A stretch of 64,000 nt of DNA from Fulvimarina endophytica (GCF_003403015.1 NZ_QURL01000004.1:62001-126000); one strand, 5' to 3'. Shown: positions 41,712-50,604, numbered from the stretch's first letter. The notes: a model not told the origin generated them from the letters alone. Made by a program: numbers and translations.

Positions 41712-41954
41712 CGAAGACCTGCGCATTGCGGAGCCGTAATGCATCCGCTACCAGACTGCGCGTCGATCGCCGGTGTCTCGCCCCTGCAGGCGGTCCGGAA
41801 TCACCAGCGCCCTTGAGGGCGAGAGAACGAGGATGGCTGCCGGTTGCCCGAAGGGGCGACAGGGCAATGAGAATGCGGACCAACGGGATCTGGCGCACAG
41901 CCGGTTTCGAGAGTCCGGCGGATCTCAGTTATGATGAGGAAGGTCTTCGATCCC

Positions 41955-42503
41955 ATGACCACGCGCGATATCGTCCTGATCGCCCTGTTTGCCGCTCTCA
42001 TGGCGGTTCTCGGCATCTTCCCGCCGCTCACCGTGCCGCTGATCGCGGTTCCGATCACCGCCCAGTCGCTGGGCCCGATGCTGGCGGGCGGCATCCTCGG
42101 CGCCAAACGAGGCGCCCTGTCCATGGCGCTCTTCCTCGTCCTCGTCGCCGTCGGCCTGCCGCTTCTTTCGGGCGGGCGCGGCGGGCTCGGCGTCTTTGCC
42201 GGCCCCACCGCAGGCTTCCTCTTCGGCTGGATCGTCGCCGCCGCCGTCATCGGCTGGCTCACGGAACGCTCCTGGCGCAGCCTCGGCCCTGTCACGGCAT
42301 TTCTGAACTGCGTGATCGGGGGCATCGTCGTGCTCTATGCGATCGGCATTCCGGCGCTTGCCTTCATCGCGGGGATTCCGCTCTGGACGGCGCTTTCCGG
42401 CTCGGCCCCCTTCCTGCCGGGCGACTTCGTGAAGGCCGCCGTCGCCGCGCTCGTCATCGTCGCCCTGAAGCGCTCCTATCCGCTCGTCGAAGCGCGCGGA
42501 TAG
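41955..42503 (+). CDS. bioY: Biotin ECF transporter substrate-binding component BioY
   Basis: 182 residues from the ATG at 41955, preceded by AGGAAGG; an ATG at 41931 lies in frame without a binding site. Six hydrophobic helices with the BioY motif G-x-K-R-G-A-L-S-M-A near residue 55 and G-G-R-G-G-L-G-V-F-A-G-P-T-A-G-F near residue 75. Binds biotin in the membrane. A BioR-type operator (TTATCTATAA-like) was looked for upstream and not seen. Confidence 0.92.
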   Translation: MTTRDIVLIALFAALMAVLGIFPPLTVPLIAVPITAQSLGPMLAGGILGAKRGALSMALFLVLVAVGLPLLSGGRGGLGVFAGPTAGFLFGWIVAAAVIGWLTERSWRSLGPVTAFLNCVIGGIVVLYAIGIPALAFIAGIPLWTALSGSAPFLPGDFVKAAVAALVIVALKRSYPLVEARG

Positions 42504-42584
42504 AAACAGGGTTTTCGCGGAACACCTCGGATGATCGAAGCGGGGCGGAGCTGAGGTGAACGCCCCGGTCCATCCCTTCGAGCC

Positions 42585-43271
42585 ATGGATTCGACGATGA
42601 TCTCACTCGACGAGGTATCGGTCAGGCGCGGCGGCACGCTCGTCCTCGACGGCATCCATGGCGAACTGACGGAACGCCGGATCGGGATCGTGGGTGCGAA
42701 CGGCTCGGGCAAAAGCACCTTCGCACGGCTTCTGAACGGCCTCATTCTTCCGACCAGCGGCAGCGTTCGCATCGATGGTCTCGATACGAAGACGGCGACG
42801 AAGGACGTGCGGCGCCGTGTCGGCTTCCTGTTCCAGAATCCCGACAACCAGATCGTCTATCCAACCGTGGGCGAGGATGTCGGTTTCGGTCTAAAGGCGC
42901 GCAAGGCGACGGGCGAGGCCGCATCGGCGCGAGTCGCGGCCGCGCTCGAACGGTTCGGCCTTACCGGTTTCGAAGACCGGCTGGTCCACGAATTATCCGG
43001 CGGCGAGCGCCAGATGGTCGCCTTTGCCGGTGTCATGGTGCTGGAGCCGCGCCTTCTCGTGCTGGACGAGCCGACGACGCTTCTCGATCTGCGCAATACG
43101 CGCCGGGTCATGGAGACACTCGCCGCGATCGATCAGAGCGTCATTCTCGTCACCCACGATCTCGACTGCCTTGCCGGGTTCGACCGCGTGCTGGTTTTCA
43201 GCGAGGGACGGATCGCCCATGACGGCCCGCCCGCCGAGGCGATCGCCGCCTATCGGGCGCTCGCCTCGTGA
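42585..43271 (+). CDS. bioM: Biotin ECF transporter ATPase BioM
   Basis: 228 residues; the ATG at 42597 is an alternative start. Walker A G-A-N-G-S-G-K-S-T, Q-loop F-L-F-Q-N-P-D-N-Q, signature L-S-G-G-E-R-Q and Walker B L-V-L-D-E-P-T-T-L-L-D are intact, matching the cobalt/biotin EcfA family. The stop overlaps the bioN start, so the two are coupled. Confidence 0.93.
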   Translation: MDSTMISLDEVSVRRGGTLVLDGIHGELTERRIGIVGANGSGKSTFARLLNGLILPTSGSVRIDGLDTKTATKDVRRRVGFLFQNPDNQIVYPTVGEDVGFGLKARKATGEAASARVAAALERFGLTGFEDRLVHELSGGERQMVAFAGVMVLEPRLLVLDEPTTLLDLRNTRRVMETLAAIDQSVILVTHDLDCLAGFDRVLVFSEGRIAHDGPPAEAIAAYRALAS

Positions 43272-43858
43272 TCGTCGGGCTCTACCGGGCGGGCAACAGC
43301 GTGCTGCACCGGATGCGGGCGGGCGTGAAGCTTGTCGCACTCGCCCTGTTCGGCACGCTTCTCCTCTCGCTGCCCTCGCTCTGGCTGGCCGCCTCTGCCC
43401 TCTTTCTCGTCTGCCTCGCCTATGCCGTCGCCGGCTTCGGCCTGCATACGCTCCTCGCGCAGATCCGGCCGCTTCTGATCGTTCTCGCGATCCTCTTCGC
43501 CGCGCAGATCTGGCTCGCCGATCTCACTGCCGCTGGCCTCTCCGTCGCAAGGCTCGCCGCGCTCGTCCTCGCAGCAGGGCTGGTCACCCTGACGACGCGC
43601 ACCGAGGATCTCGTCGGGGCGATCCATGCCACGCTCTCTCCGCTCGAGCGCTTCGGCGTTGATGCCGGCAAGGTGAGCCTCGCGATTTCGCTGACCCTGC
43701 GCTTCATTCCTCTCGTCTCGCAGGTCGTTGACGAGGTGAAGGAGGCGCAGGCCGCGCGCGGAAGCCGCAAACCGGTCGTCACGCTCATCGTGCCGGTGAT
43801 CATAAGGCTCCTGAAGAGCGCCGATGCGATCGCGGAAGCCATCGACGCCCGCAGCTGA
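43268..43858 (+). CDS. bioN: Biotin ECF transporter transmembrane component BioN
   Basis: 196 residues starting with GTG at 43268 inside the bioM stop region. Four or five hydrophobic helices and the EcfT coupling motif (Q-A-A-R-G-S-R near residue 165) that contacts the ATPase. With BioY and BioM it forms the complete high-affinity biotin importer common in Rhizobiales. Confidence 0.93.
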   Translation: MIVGLYRAGNSVLHRMRAGVKLVALALFGTLLLSLPSLWLAASALFLVCLAYAVAGFGLHTLLAQIRPLLIVLAILFAAQIWLADLTAAGLSVARLAALVLAAGLVTLTTRTEDLVGAIHATLSPLERFGVDAGKVSLAISLTLRFIPLVSQVVDEVKEAQAARGSRKPVVTLIVPVIIRLLKSADAIAEAIDARS

Positions 43859-43993
43859 CCGGCAGTTCTCCCTCACTCGTGCGGGAAAATGTCCTGTTGG
43901 CCAAAAGATTAGTTCCCGGTCCTGACGCCAGGGCGTCCTTTCCTGTAGAACCGTTCGCAAGCATGCTTCGACGGTTTCGGGAGGATCGGCGAT

Positions 43994-44992
43994 ATGAAGA
44001 CCCTGATGAGAATCGCGGCACTCGCGGCCGGTCTCCTGTCGTGCTTCGGCGCGCTGGCTCAGGAGACCCCGTCCCGGGTGGAGCCGATCAGGGTCGGCGT
44101 CCTGCAATACGGCACGGTCAACTGGGAACTCGACGCGATGACCCGCGAGGGCCTCGACACGGCGAACGGCGTCGATGTGGAAATCGTGCCCTTTGCCGGG
44201 GAAGCTGCGTCCAGCGTCGCGCTCCAGGCCGGCGATGTGGACATGATCGTGGCCGACTGGCTGTGGGTCTCGCGGCAACGGGCGACCGGCGCGGATTTCA
44301 CCTTCGCTCCCTATTCCACCTCGGTCGGCTCGCTGATGGTGCCGCAGAACAGCCCGGCCGCCGATCTCGGCGATCTGACCGGCAAGACGATCGGCGTGGC
44401 GGGTGGTCCGCTCGACAAGAACTGGCTTCTGATCCAGGCGCTGGCGAAACGCGAATACGGTGTCGATCTTTCGAGCGCAAACGAGATTGTCTATGGCGCG
44501 CCGCCGCTACTCACGGAAAAGGCGCGGACCGGCGAACTCGATGCCGTCCTCAACTTCTGGCACTATGCCGCGCGCCTCGAGGCATCGGGGTTCCGCACGC
44601 TGATCTCCGGCACCGAGGCTGCCCGCGAGATGGGCACGGAGGGACCCGTCGCCTCGATCGGCTGGGTGTTCCGCGACAGCTTCGCCGAGGAGCATCCCGA
44701 GGCGATCGACGGGTTCCTCGCCGCCGATCTTGCGACGAAGGACCTTCTGACCTCGTCCGACGCGGCCTGGGAGCCGTTGCGCACGATGATGAAGGCCGAG
44801 GACGACGCCGCCTATCGGATCCTCATCCAACGCTATCGCGACGGCATTCCGGCGCGCAGTCCCGGAGACGAGGTGAAGGACACCGAGGCTCTCTACGCCC
44901 TTCTCTACGAGATTGGGGGCGAGCGCCTCGTCGGCCCAAGCGAGACTCTCGTGGAGGGAACCTATTATTCCGGCCTCGGCAATGGCCCTTGA
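43994..44992 (+). CDS. NitT/TauT-type ABC transporter substrate-binding protein
   Basis: 332 residues with a signal peptide ending G-A-L-A-Q. The mature start V-E-P-I-R-V-G-V-L-Q-Y-G-T-V and the D-V-D-M-I-V-A-D and G-K-T-I-G-V-A-G segments fit the nitrate/sulfonate/taurine binding family (type II fold). Substrate cannot be told from sequence. Its 3' end overlaps the permease start by 11 bases. Confidence 0.85.
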   Translation: MKTLMRIAALAAGLLSCFGALAQETPSRVEPIRVGVLQYGTVNWELDAMTREGLDTANGVDVEIVPFAGEAASSVALQAGDVDMIVADWLWVSRQRATGADFTFAPYSTSVGSLMVPQNSPAADLGDLTGKTIGVAGGPLDKNWLLIQALAKREYGVDLSSANEIVYGAPPLLTEKARTGELDAVLNFWHYAARLEASGFRTLISGTEAAREMGTEGPVASIGWVFRDSFAEEHPEAIDGFLAADLATKDLLTSSDAAWEPLRTMMKAEDDAAYRILIQRYRDGIPARSPGDEVKDTEALYALLYEIGGERLVGPSETLVEGTYYSGLGNGP

Positions 44993-45791
44993 CGGGATGG
45001 CGAGTGTGCGCGGAGAGCGCCTGCGCCGCCTCGCACACGACCGGCTGACGCCCGGCACGCTCACGACGATCTCGCTTCTCGGGCTTCTCGCCATCTGGTG
45101 GATCGCGGCAGCGGTCGCGGATTCGCGGGTCCTGCCGACCCCGCCTCAGGTGTTCGAGGTGTTCTGGCGTGACGCGGTCTCGGGGGAACTCTGGTTCCAT
45201 CTCGCCATGACCCTGATGCGGGTCGCCTTCGCCTTCGTCGCGGCGATGGCCATCGGCTCGGTAATCGGGATCGGCATGGGCATCAGCCGGCAGGCGAACC
45301 GGTTCTTCGATCCCTGGCTGATCCTCTTCCTCAACATCCCGGCCCTCGTCGTCATCGTCCTCGCCTATATCTGGTTCGGCCTCAACGAGGTGGCGGCGAT
45401 CGGCGCGATCGCGGTGAACAAGATCCCGAACGTCGTCGTGACCATGCGTGAGGGCGCCAAGGCGCTGGACCCGCAATTGAGCGAGATGGCGCGCATCTAT
45501 CGCTTCGGTGCCGCAAAGCGGATCCGCCACGTGGTTCTGCCCCAGCTCCAGCCCTACTTCTCCGCCGCCTCGCGATCGGGCCTCGCATTGATCTGGAAGA
45601 TCGCGCTCGTGGTCGAACTTCTGGGACGCTCGGATGGCGTAGGCTTCCAGATCAATCTCTACTTCCAGCTTTTCGACGTCGCGGGGATTCTCGCCTACAC
45701 CCTCGCCTTCGTCGCGGTGATGCTCGCCATCGAACTCATGCTTGTCCAACCCTTCGAGGCGCGCGCGACGCGCTGGCGCAGACCACGATGA
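44982..45791 (+). CDS. NitT/TauT-type ABC transporter permease
   Basis: 269 residues from the ATG at 44982 inside the binding-protein gene; an ATG at 44997 is the alternative. About six hydrophobic helices, P-T-P-P-Q-V near residue 50 (typical of SsuC/TauC), and the docking loop D-P-Q-L-S-E-M-A-R-I-Y-R-F-G-A near residue 170. Works with the adjacent binding protein and ATPase. Confidence 0.88.
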   Translation: MALDGMASVRGERLRRLAHDRLTPGTLTTISLLGLLAIWWIAAAVADSRVLPTPPQVFEVFWRDAVSGELWFHLAMTLMRVAFAFVAAMAIGSVIGIGMGISRQANRFFDPWLILFLNIPALVVIVLAYIWFGLNEVAAIGAIAVNKIPNVVVTMREGAKALDPQLSEMARIYRFGAAKRIRHVVLPQLQPYFSAASRSGLALIWKIALVVELLGRSDGVGFQINLYFQLFDVAGILAYTLAFVAVMLAIELMLVQPFEARATRWRRPR

Positions 45792-45843
45792 GAAGACGGG
45801 GAATGCAAAGTCCGGCTCCTCGCAGTCCCAGGGTCGGCGGCTC

Positions 45844-46593
45844 ATGACCGGCGGCCTGTCGAATGCCGCTCCCGGTGCGCCGCTTCGGGTCTCCATCACC
45901 CGCAAGGCCTTTCGCGGCGCCGATGGCAAGCTCGTGGAGGCGATCGCCCATGTCGCCTTCGAGGTGCCGGGCGGCAGCTTCGTCACGCTCATCGGCCCGT
46001 CCGGCTGCGGCAAGACCACCACCCTTCGCATCGTCCTCGGGCTGGAGACGGAGTTCGAGGGCTCGGTCGTTCGGCCCGATCCGGACGGACGGATCGCGGT
46101 CGTCTTTCAGGAGCCACGGCTTCTTCCCTGGCGCACGGTCGAGGAGAATGTCCGCCTCGCGCTGCCCGAAGGCATCGGAACGGAAGATCTCGACGAACTC
46201 TTCGACGTTCTCGGGCTCTCGGAAATGCGTTCGCGCTTTCCCACCGAATTGTCCCTCGGACTGGCCCGCCGGGCAGCCCTTGCCAGAGCCTTCGCGATCC
46301 GCCCCTCTCTCCTGCTCCTCGACGAGCCCTTCGTCTCGCTCGACGAGATGACCGCGGCCCGGCTTCGCCGCCTGCTGACCACCGTCTGGTCGGCACGGCG
46401 AACCACCGCCTTGATGGTGACGCATAATCTGCGCGAGGCCGTTCAGCTTTCGGACCGGATCGTTTTCCTGACGGAACGGCCGGCCAAGATCCGGGGCATT
46501 CACGAGATCAAGGTCGCCCGCGAGGCGCGCGACGCCGAATGGCGCGAGACCGAACTCCGGCGTCTCGACAGGGAGTTTCCCGGCGTTCTGTGA
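45844..46593 (+). CDS. NitT/TauT-type ABC transporter ATP-binding protein with unusual signature motif
   Basis: 249 residues; the ATG at 45844 gives a normal length. Walker A G-P-S-G-C-G-K-T-T, Q-loop V-F-Q-E-P-R-L-L-P-W and Walker B L-L-L-L-D-E-P-F-V-S-L-D are standard. The ABC signature reads L-S-L-G-L-A-R-R in place of L-S-G-G-M-R-Q-R, so the second position after Ser is Leu. It is probably a subfamily feature, but it should lower or change ATP contacts. Last gene of the importer operon, 52 bases after the permease. Confidence 0.88.
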   Translation: MTGGLSNAAPGAPLRVSITRKAFRGADGKLVEAIAHVAFEVPGGSFVTLIGPSGCGKTTTLRIVLGLETEFEGSVVRPDPDGRIAVVFQEPRLLPWRTVEENVRLALPEGIGTEDLDELFDVLGLSEMRSRFPTELSLGLARRAALARAFAIRPSLLLLDEPFVSLDEMTAARLRRLLTTVWSARRTTALMVTHNLREAVQLSDRIVFLTERPAKIRGIHEIKVAREARDAEWRETELRRLDREFPGVL

Positions 46594-46780
46594 ACGCGGA
46601 GGAAAAGCCCCTCGCCGATCGAGGCATGACTCGCAATCTTAAGGTTTTTGCCATTCACTCGTCCTGCGGCATGCCGCAGCCTCCGATCGGCAGGTTTCGA
46701 ACGGTCCGCGAACACGGGCGGGGCATGCGAAACGGAGTGAGCCGTCGGCGGAAACCCTGTTCGAGTTGGTGGAAAAGCGC

Positions 46781-47035
46781 ATGCGTTACGATGCGACCTC
46801 ACACACGCAAGGCTCCGACGCGAGCGCCATGACGCGCTCCGCGCTTGCCCGTGCGATCGAAATCGCGAGCCGCGAGCGCGCCCATTACCATGCGGGGAAA
46901 GCGGCCGCACGCATGAAGCAGAGCGAAGCCAGCTGCCCGCATCCGGGCTCGTCCCAGGAAGCCCGCCTCTGGGTTCAGGGCTTCACGGATCTCCAGGATG
47001 CCGAGCGGGCCAAGCGCAGGAGCATCCGCTTCTAG
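46781..47035 (+). CDS. Small protein resembling ribosome modulation factor
   Basis: 84 residues from the ATG at 46781 (GGTGGAAAA upstream); a TTG at 46766 would add five. The second half aligns by eye with E. coli RMF: R-A-H near residue 33, a following G, then C-P around residue 52, an Arg, W, and G-F where RMF has G-W. RMF dimerises 70S ribosomes into 100S particles in stationary phase. The N-terminal half is extra. Monocistronic. Confidence 0.5.
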   Translation: MRYDATSHTQGSDASAMTRSALARAIEIASRERAHYHAGKAAARMKQSEASCPHPGSSQEARLWVQGFTDLQDAERAKRRSIRF

Positions 47036-47103
47036 AGCGTCGGATCGTCCGACGCGTCACCGAGGCTTCGAGCTCCCCTCCCCGCCGGCGCATCGAAGCT
47101 GCG

Positions 47104-47907
47104 TCAGAGATCGAAACGCACGGTGATCGGCACGTGATCGGAGGGGCGGTCCCAGCCACGCGCATCGCTTCGAATCGCGACGCCCGTCGACGCCTCGGCG
47201 ATATCGGGCGACGCCCAGACATGGTCGAGCCGCCGGCCACGATTGGAAGCGGCCCAATCCTTGGCGCGGTAGCTCCACCAAGTGAAGACCTTCTCCTCCA
47301 TCGGGATGTGCCGGCGAACGAGATCCCGCCAGCCTCCCTCGTCCATCGCGGCGAGAAGACCCTCTGTCTCGACGGGCGTATGGGAGACGATCTTCAGCAT
47401 CTGCTTGTGCGACCAGACATCGGTCTCGTAGGGCGCGATGTTGAGATCCCCGCACAGAAGCGCCGACACGCCGGGCTCCGCCTCGGCCCTCATTGCCCTG
47501 AGCTCCTCCACGAATCGCAGCTTGTGAGCGAATTTCGGATTGGTATCCGGGTTCGGCTCGTCGCCGCCTGCAGGAACGTAGAGATTGTGGATACGGACCT
47601 GCCGCCCGGATACTTCGATCCGCGCAGAGAGATGGCGCGCATCGCCGACCTCGCAGAAGTCCTGGCGGACGATGTCGGTGAAGGGTCGCTTCGAAAGAAT
47701 GGCGACCCCGTGATAGCCCTTCTGGCCGTGGATTGCCACGTGGTCATAGCCGAGCCCCTCGAAGGCCTCGTGCGGAAACTGATCCTCGGTGCACTTGATC
47801 TCCTGGAGACACAGGACGTCGGGCTGCTCCTCGGTGAGGACCCGGACCACGAGATCGGCCCGAAGCCGAACCGAGTTGATGTTCCAGGTCGTCATCGAGA
47901 AGGTCAT
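47104..47907 (-). CDS. xth: Exodeoxyribonuclease III
   Basis: 267 residues, normal length. W-N-I-N-S-V-R at the start, L-Q-E-I-K (metal-binding Glu), G-D-L-N-I-A-P, and the C-terminal R-L-D-H-V-W-A-S and S-D-H-V-P motifs are intact. It is an AP endonuclease and 3'-5' exonuclease in base excision repair. Convergent with the Rmf-like gene. The ATG at 47907 is followed by M-T-F-S-M, so a start 4 codons later is possible. Confidence 0.95.
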   Translation of the reverse strand: MTFSMTTWNINSVRLRADLVVRVLTEEQPDVLCLQEIKCTEDQFPHEAFEGLGYDHVAIHGQKGYHGVAILSKRPFTDIVRQDFCEVGDARHLSARIEVSGRQVRIHNLYVPAGGDEPNPDTNPKFAHKLRFVEELRAMRAEAEPGVSALLCGDLNIAPYETDVWSHKQMLKIVSHTPVETEGLLAAMDEGGWRDLVRRHIPMEEKVFTWWSYRAKDWAASNRGRRLDHVWASPDIAEASTGVAIRSDARGWDRPSDHVPITVRFDL

Positions 47908-48262
47908 CGTCGGGCTCTTCCATGGGCGGTTGAATCGGCGCGGCCGCAGCGCGTGACCGGCTTATCAGGCTCCATCATTGTGGCAAGCCGTCAGGTTCGG
48001 TCTGGATGGTGTCGGGAAGCGATCTCACCCCTCGAGCACCCCCTCGCCGTTCGTCGCCGTCATCGGGCTCAAGGCTCGGGTCATGACAACTTCGCAAAGA
48101 CGTGAGTGCGCCGCAGGTTGCAATCGGCAGCGCTTTCGACGACGCGGGAGGCGAGACGAATTTTCGAGAAGGCGCGGGTCGCCAGGGGCTTCAGGCAAGA
48201 CCCGATCCGCAAATGCCCTACTCTCCGCCCATTCGGACGGGCGAGACGAAACGCGATTACAC

Positions 48263-48291
48263 CTTGAAATGTAGAAAGATATCATTTCAAG
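48263..48291 (+). promoter_or_regulatory. AT-rich 9-bp inverted repeat upstream of luxI
   Basis: CTTGAAATG at 48263-48271 is perfectly complementary to CATTTCAAG at 48283-48291 with an 11-base spacer. Arms are about one helical turn plus apart, like an operator for a dimeric regulator; it lies 125 bases before the luxI start. A stem-loop is the alternative. Confidence 0.5.
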
Positions 48292-48327
48292 TAATAGATG
48301 GACCTCGCGGCCGCCCAGGCCACGTGT

Positions 48328-48346
48328 ACCCCCCGAATGAGGGGGT
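48328..48346 (+). promoter_or_regulatory. Candidate lux-box dyad upstream of luxI
   Basis: A 19-base dyad, ACCCCC-N7-GGGGGT, ends 70 bases before the luxI ATG, the usual place and length for a LuxR-type binding site near the -35 region. The base content is unlike the classic ACCTGT box, so the identity is inference. Confidence 0.45.
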
Positions 48347-48416
48347 CGATCTGGGGGACTGACGTTGCGATCCGGCGCCATGGCATCCTCGGCTTCAACA
48401 CGGAAGCGAGGTCGCC

Positions 48417-49124
48417 ATGTCATTCCTGCTTGTCCAAGCCGATAGTTTCGAACGCCATAGCGGACTTCTCGACGAGATGTTCCGGCTGAGGGCTCGCGTG
48501 TTCCACGAGCAACTCCAGTGGGACGTGACGGTCGAGGACATGAAGGAAATCGACCGGTACGACCGGATGAATCCGGCCTACCTCCTCTGGACGAACGAAG
48601 ACCGAAGCGTTCTCTACGGCAGCGCGCGGCTGATGCCGACGACCGGACCGACGCTGCTCTACGACGTCTTCGCGGAAACCTTCCCCGATGGAGCGACCCT
48701 TTCGGCACCGGGCATCTGGGAGGCGACCCGCCTGTGCATCGACGAGGCGAGGATCGCCGAGGACCATCCCGATCTCGCGCCGAACAAGGCCCTTTGCCGC
48801 ATGTTCCTGGCCTCCTGCGAGGTCGCGCTCGCCCACGGGATCGACACCATCGTCGGCAATCTCGATCCGCTCGTCCTGCGCATCTACCGTCAGCACGGCG
48901 CGGCCATCGACGAGGTGGGCCGATCCGACGCCTTCGGGCGGCGCCCGGTCTGCTGCGGCGTCTTCGCCGTCACGGAGACGGTCTGCGGCACGATGCGCGA
49001 CAGGCTCCGCCTCGATGCACCGCTCTATCGCGGAACCGAACCCGGCCGAGCGCGGCAGAGACCCCGTCTCGTCGCCGGCACCAACTGGCGGGTGAAAGCC
49101 CTGCGGGGAAAAGCCGCTTCCTGA
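48417..49124 (+). CDS. luxI: Acyl-homoserine lactone synthase (LuxI family)
   Basis: 235 residues. The conserved family residues are present: R25, F29 and W35 (R-x3-F-x5-W), D46 and D49 in E-I-D-R-Y-D, and R71 in G-S-A-R-L-M-P-T-T-G-P. The enzyme makes an N-acyl-homoserine lactone from SAM and acyl-ACP. The C-terminal ~35 residues are basic and variable. The ATG follows GCGAGG. A small gene lies downstream and luxR lies convergent 0.4 kb away, forming a complete quorum-sensing unit. Confidence 0.93.
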   Translation: MSFLLVQADSFERHSGLLDEMFRLRARVFHEQLQWDVTVEDMKEIDRYDRMNPAYLLWTNEDRSVLYGSARLMPTTGPTLLYDVFAETFPDGATLSAPGIWEATRLCIDEARIAEDHPDLAPNKALCRMFLASCEVALAHGIDTIVGNLDPLVLRIYRQHGAAIDEVGRSDAFGRRPVCCGVFAVTETVCGTMRDRLRLDAPLYRGTEPGRARQRPRLVAGTNWRVKALRGKAAS

Positions 49125-49177
49125 CCGGGGCGGACCGGAATTTTCAATACGAGATTGGCAAAAAGGACTGAAACCGA

Positions 49178-49378
49178 ATGAATTTGCAGCAAGATGTCGA
49201 GACCATCCAGGACGTCGACATGCGGCGTCAGCGTATCGAGATGGAGATCGAACGACTGATCCGCGATTGCGAAGCGACACGGATGGGATATTGCGCCCAT
49301 CTCCTCGAAATGGCGCGCCTCGCCGCCCAGATCGCGCCCGTCGGCTCCAACCGTCCACGACCCAAGCTGAACAGCTGA
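49178..49378 (+). CDS. Small helical hypothetical protein downstream of luxI
   Basis: 66 residues, ATG at 49178 with AAAAGGA nearby. The sequence is mainly amphipathic helix, with heptad-like spacing of I/L/M between residues 10 and 55, and ends in a Pro/Arg-rich tail. No family recognised. The 53-base gap after luxI suggests cotranscription, so a role in quorum-sensing control (for example anti-activation) is a reasonable guess only. Confidence 0.6.
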   Translation: MNLQQDVETIQDVDMRRQRIEMEIERLIRDCEATRMGYCAHLLEMARLAAQIAPVGSNRPRPKLNS

Positions 49379-49559
49379 GCGCGCCGAAACCGGCAATCCG
49401 TCGTCCTAGATCAGGGCTTGAGGCCGGCAGACGGGGCTTCGGACGGACGGCCCGATCCGTCGACACTTAATCGACGTGGCGCCATGTGACCGGCCTCGGG
49501 GCCGTGCTCATGGTGCCGCAGCGTCCAGGATGACTCGCGCCATACCGCCGGTCTGGTGG

Positions 49560-50264
49560 TCAGATCAGGCGCCGCTTGAGTGCGATCGAAACCGCCTGAG
49601 CGATCGAAACGCCGTTCAGCTTGTGACGCGCGGACTTCTGGTAGCCGCGCACGGTGTGTTCCGAGACGCCCAGTTCGAGGGCGATCGCCTTGGAACTCCG
49701 CCCCTTGGCCGCGAGCGCCAGCACGTCGCGCTCACGCGGCGACAGGGAGACCTCCAACATGGGTCCGAAGGCCTCGGCGACGGCCTTGGCGTGCAGGGCA
49801 TGGGCGACCTTGGGCAGAACGACGGTTGCGTTGTCGAACGCGTCGGGCCAGTCGCACTGTTCGGAGTCCCCCACCGAGACGAGCCCGCGACGACCGGTTC
49901 GATCGACGATCGGCACGGAATATCCGTCGGGACCGACGCCGTGGATCCGCGCATCCTCGAAGAAGGCCATCGCCTCGCCGACGACTTCCAACTCCGACCA
50001 TTCGAAGGGAAATGTCCGGGTGAAGCCTGCGGCGACCACGGGATCGACCCGCGCATAGCCATTGAGGAGGTAGTGGGAGATCCAGTTCTGCGGGTAGGTC
50101 GTTCGCAAATAGGGCCAATCGATCGTGTCAACCGCCGACTGGGCGAGATGGCAGGTGACATGAAGACCGTTCAGAAGCATCGACAGCTGCCGGATCGCCG
50201 ATTCGACGGACTGGGCCGACTGCACGGCCGACAACAGGGTTTCGCAATTCAGGCTACGCGGCAT
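49560..50264 (-). CDS. luxR: LuxR-family autoinducer-responsive transcription regulator
   Basis: 234 residues. The N-terminal acyl-HSL domain has the expected W, Y and D-P residues (Y-A-R-V-D-P-V-V near residue 80) and P-F-E-W. The C-terminal helix-turn-helix has L-S-P-R-E-R-D-V-L-A-L-A-A-K-G-R-S and S-E-H-T-V-R-G-Y. It most likely binds the signal made by the adjacent LuxI and controls dyad sites such as those near luxI. Convergent arrangement with luxI and the small gene. Confidence 0.93.
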   Translation of the reverse strand: MPRSLNCETLLSAVQSAQSVESAIRQLSMLLNGLHVTCHLAQSAVDTIDWPYLRTTYPQNWISHYLLNGYARVDPVVAAGFTRTFPFEWSELEVVGEAMAFFEDARIHGVGPDGYSVPIVDRTGRRGLVSVGDSEQCDWPDAFDNATVVLPKVAHALHAKAVAEAFGPMLEVSLSPRERDVLALAAKGRSSKAIALELGVSEHTVRGYQKSARHKLNGVSIAQAVSIALKRRLI

Positions 50265-50604
50265 CGCCGTTCCATGGTCTGGCCAAGCGCCGGACGGCGG
50301 CGCTGCGTGGTGGCAGATCGTGTCCCAGCTTTTCTCTCTCCTTGAAACGCCGCAGCAAATTGAAGACCGGGCTTGCGATGAACGGATGCACGGTTAAGAT
50401 CCTGCATCATGCCATAAGCGGCGATGATCCTGTAGACTGTTCGTATGACGTTCGGGAAAGGTTTCGGTTCGCCCGCACGGCGATCGTTCGCCAGCGACGC
50501 ATACGCGTCTGCGATTAGGAACTGATCCATCGGATTGGATCCCGTATCCACATACATCAAAGCCCGCTTGCGGCGGGCTCAGGACGATTGGCGATTTGGA
50601 ATAT
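50265..50604 (-). promoter_or_regulatory. Region between luxR and initiator tRNA: luxR promoter and tRNA terminator
   Basis: 340 bases. No convincing gene: a minus-strand reading frame starting at 50530 lacks a Shine-Dalgarno and runs into luxR. The part next to luxR should contain its promoter; the tRNA terminator is listed separately. Confidence 0.5.
50561..50579 (-). terminator. Terminator of the initiator tRNA gene
   Basis: AGCCCGC / GCGGGCT 7-bp stem (50561-50567 with 50573-50579) with a 5-base loop; read on the minus strand it is followed by TTTGATG. It lies 26 bases beyond the tRNA 3' end. Confidence 0.75.

Larger units (their letters stand above)
47908..48416. promoter_or_regulatory. 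Divergent xth / luxI regulatory region
   Basis: 509 bases without a supported gene. It must hold the promoters of xth (minus) and luxI (plus). The stretch 48240-48300 is clearly AT-richer than its surroundings. Two dyads are listed separately. No other structure was seen. Confidence 0.55.

Noticed and set aside
50249..50530. A minus-strand frame of about 93 residues between the tRNA and luxR
   Set aside because: The first ~60 residues look plausible, but there is no Shine-Dalgarno at 50530, the end is Arg-rich, and it overlaps the luxR start.
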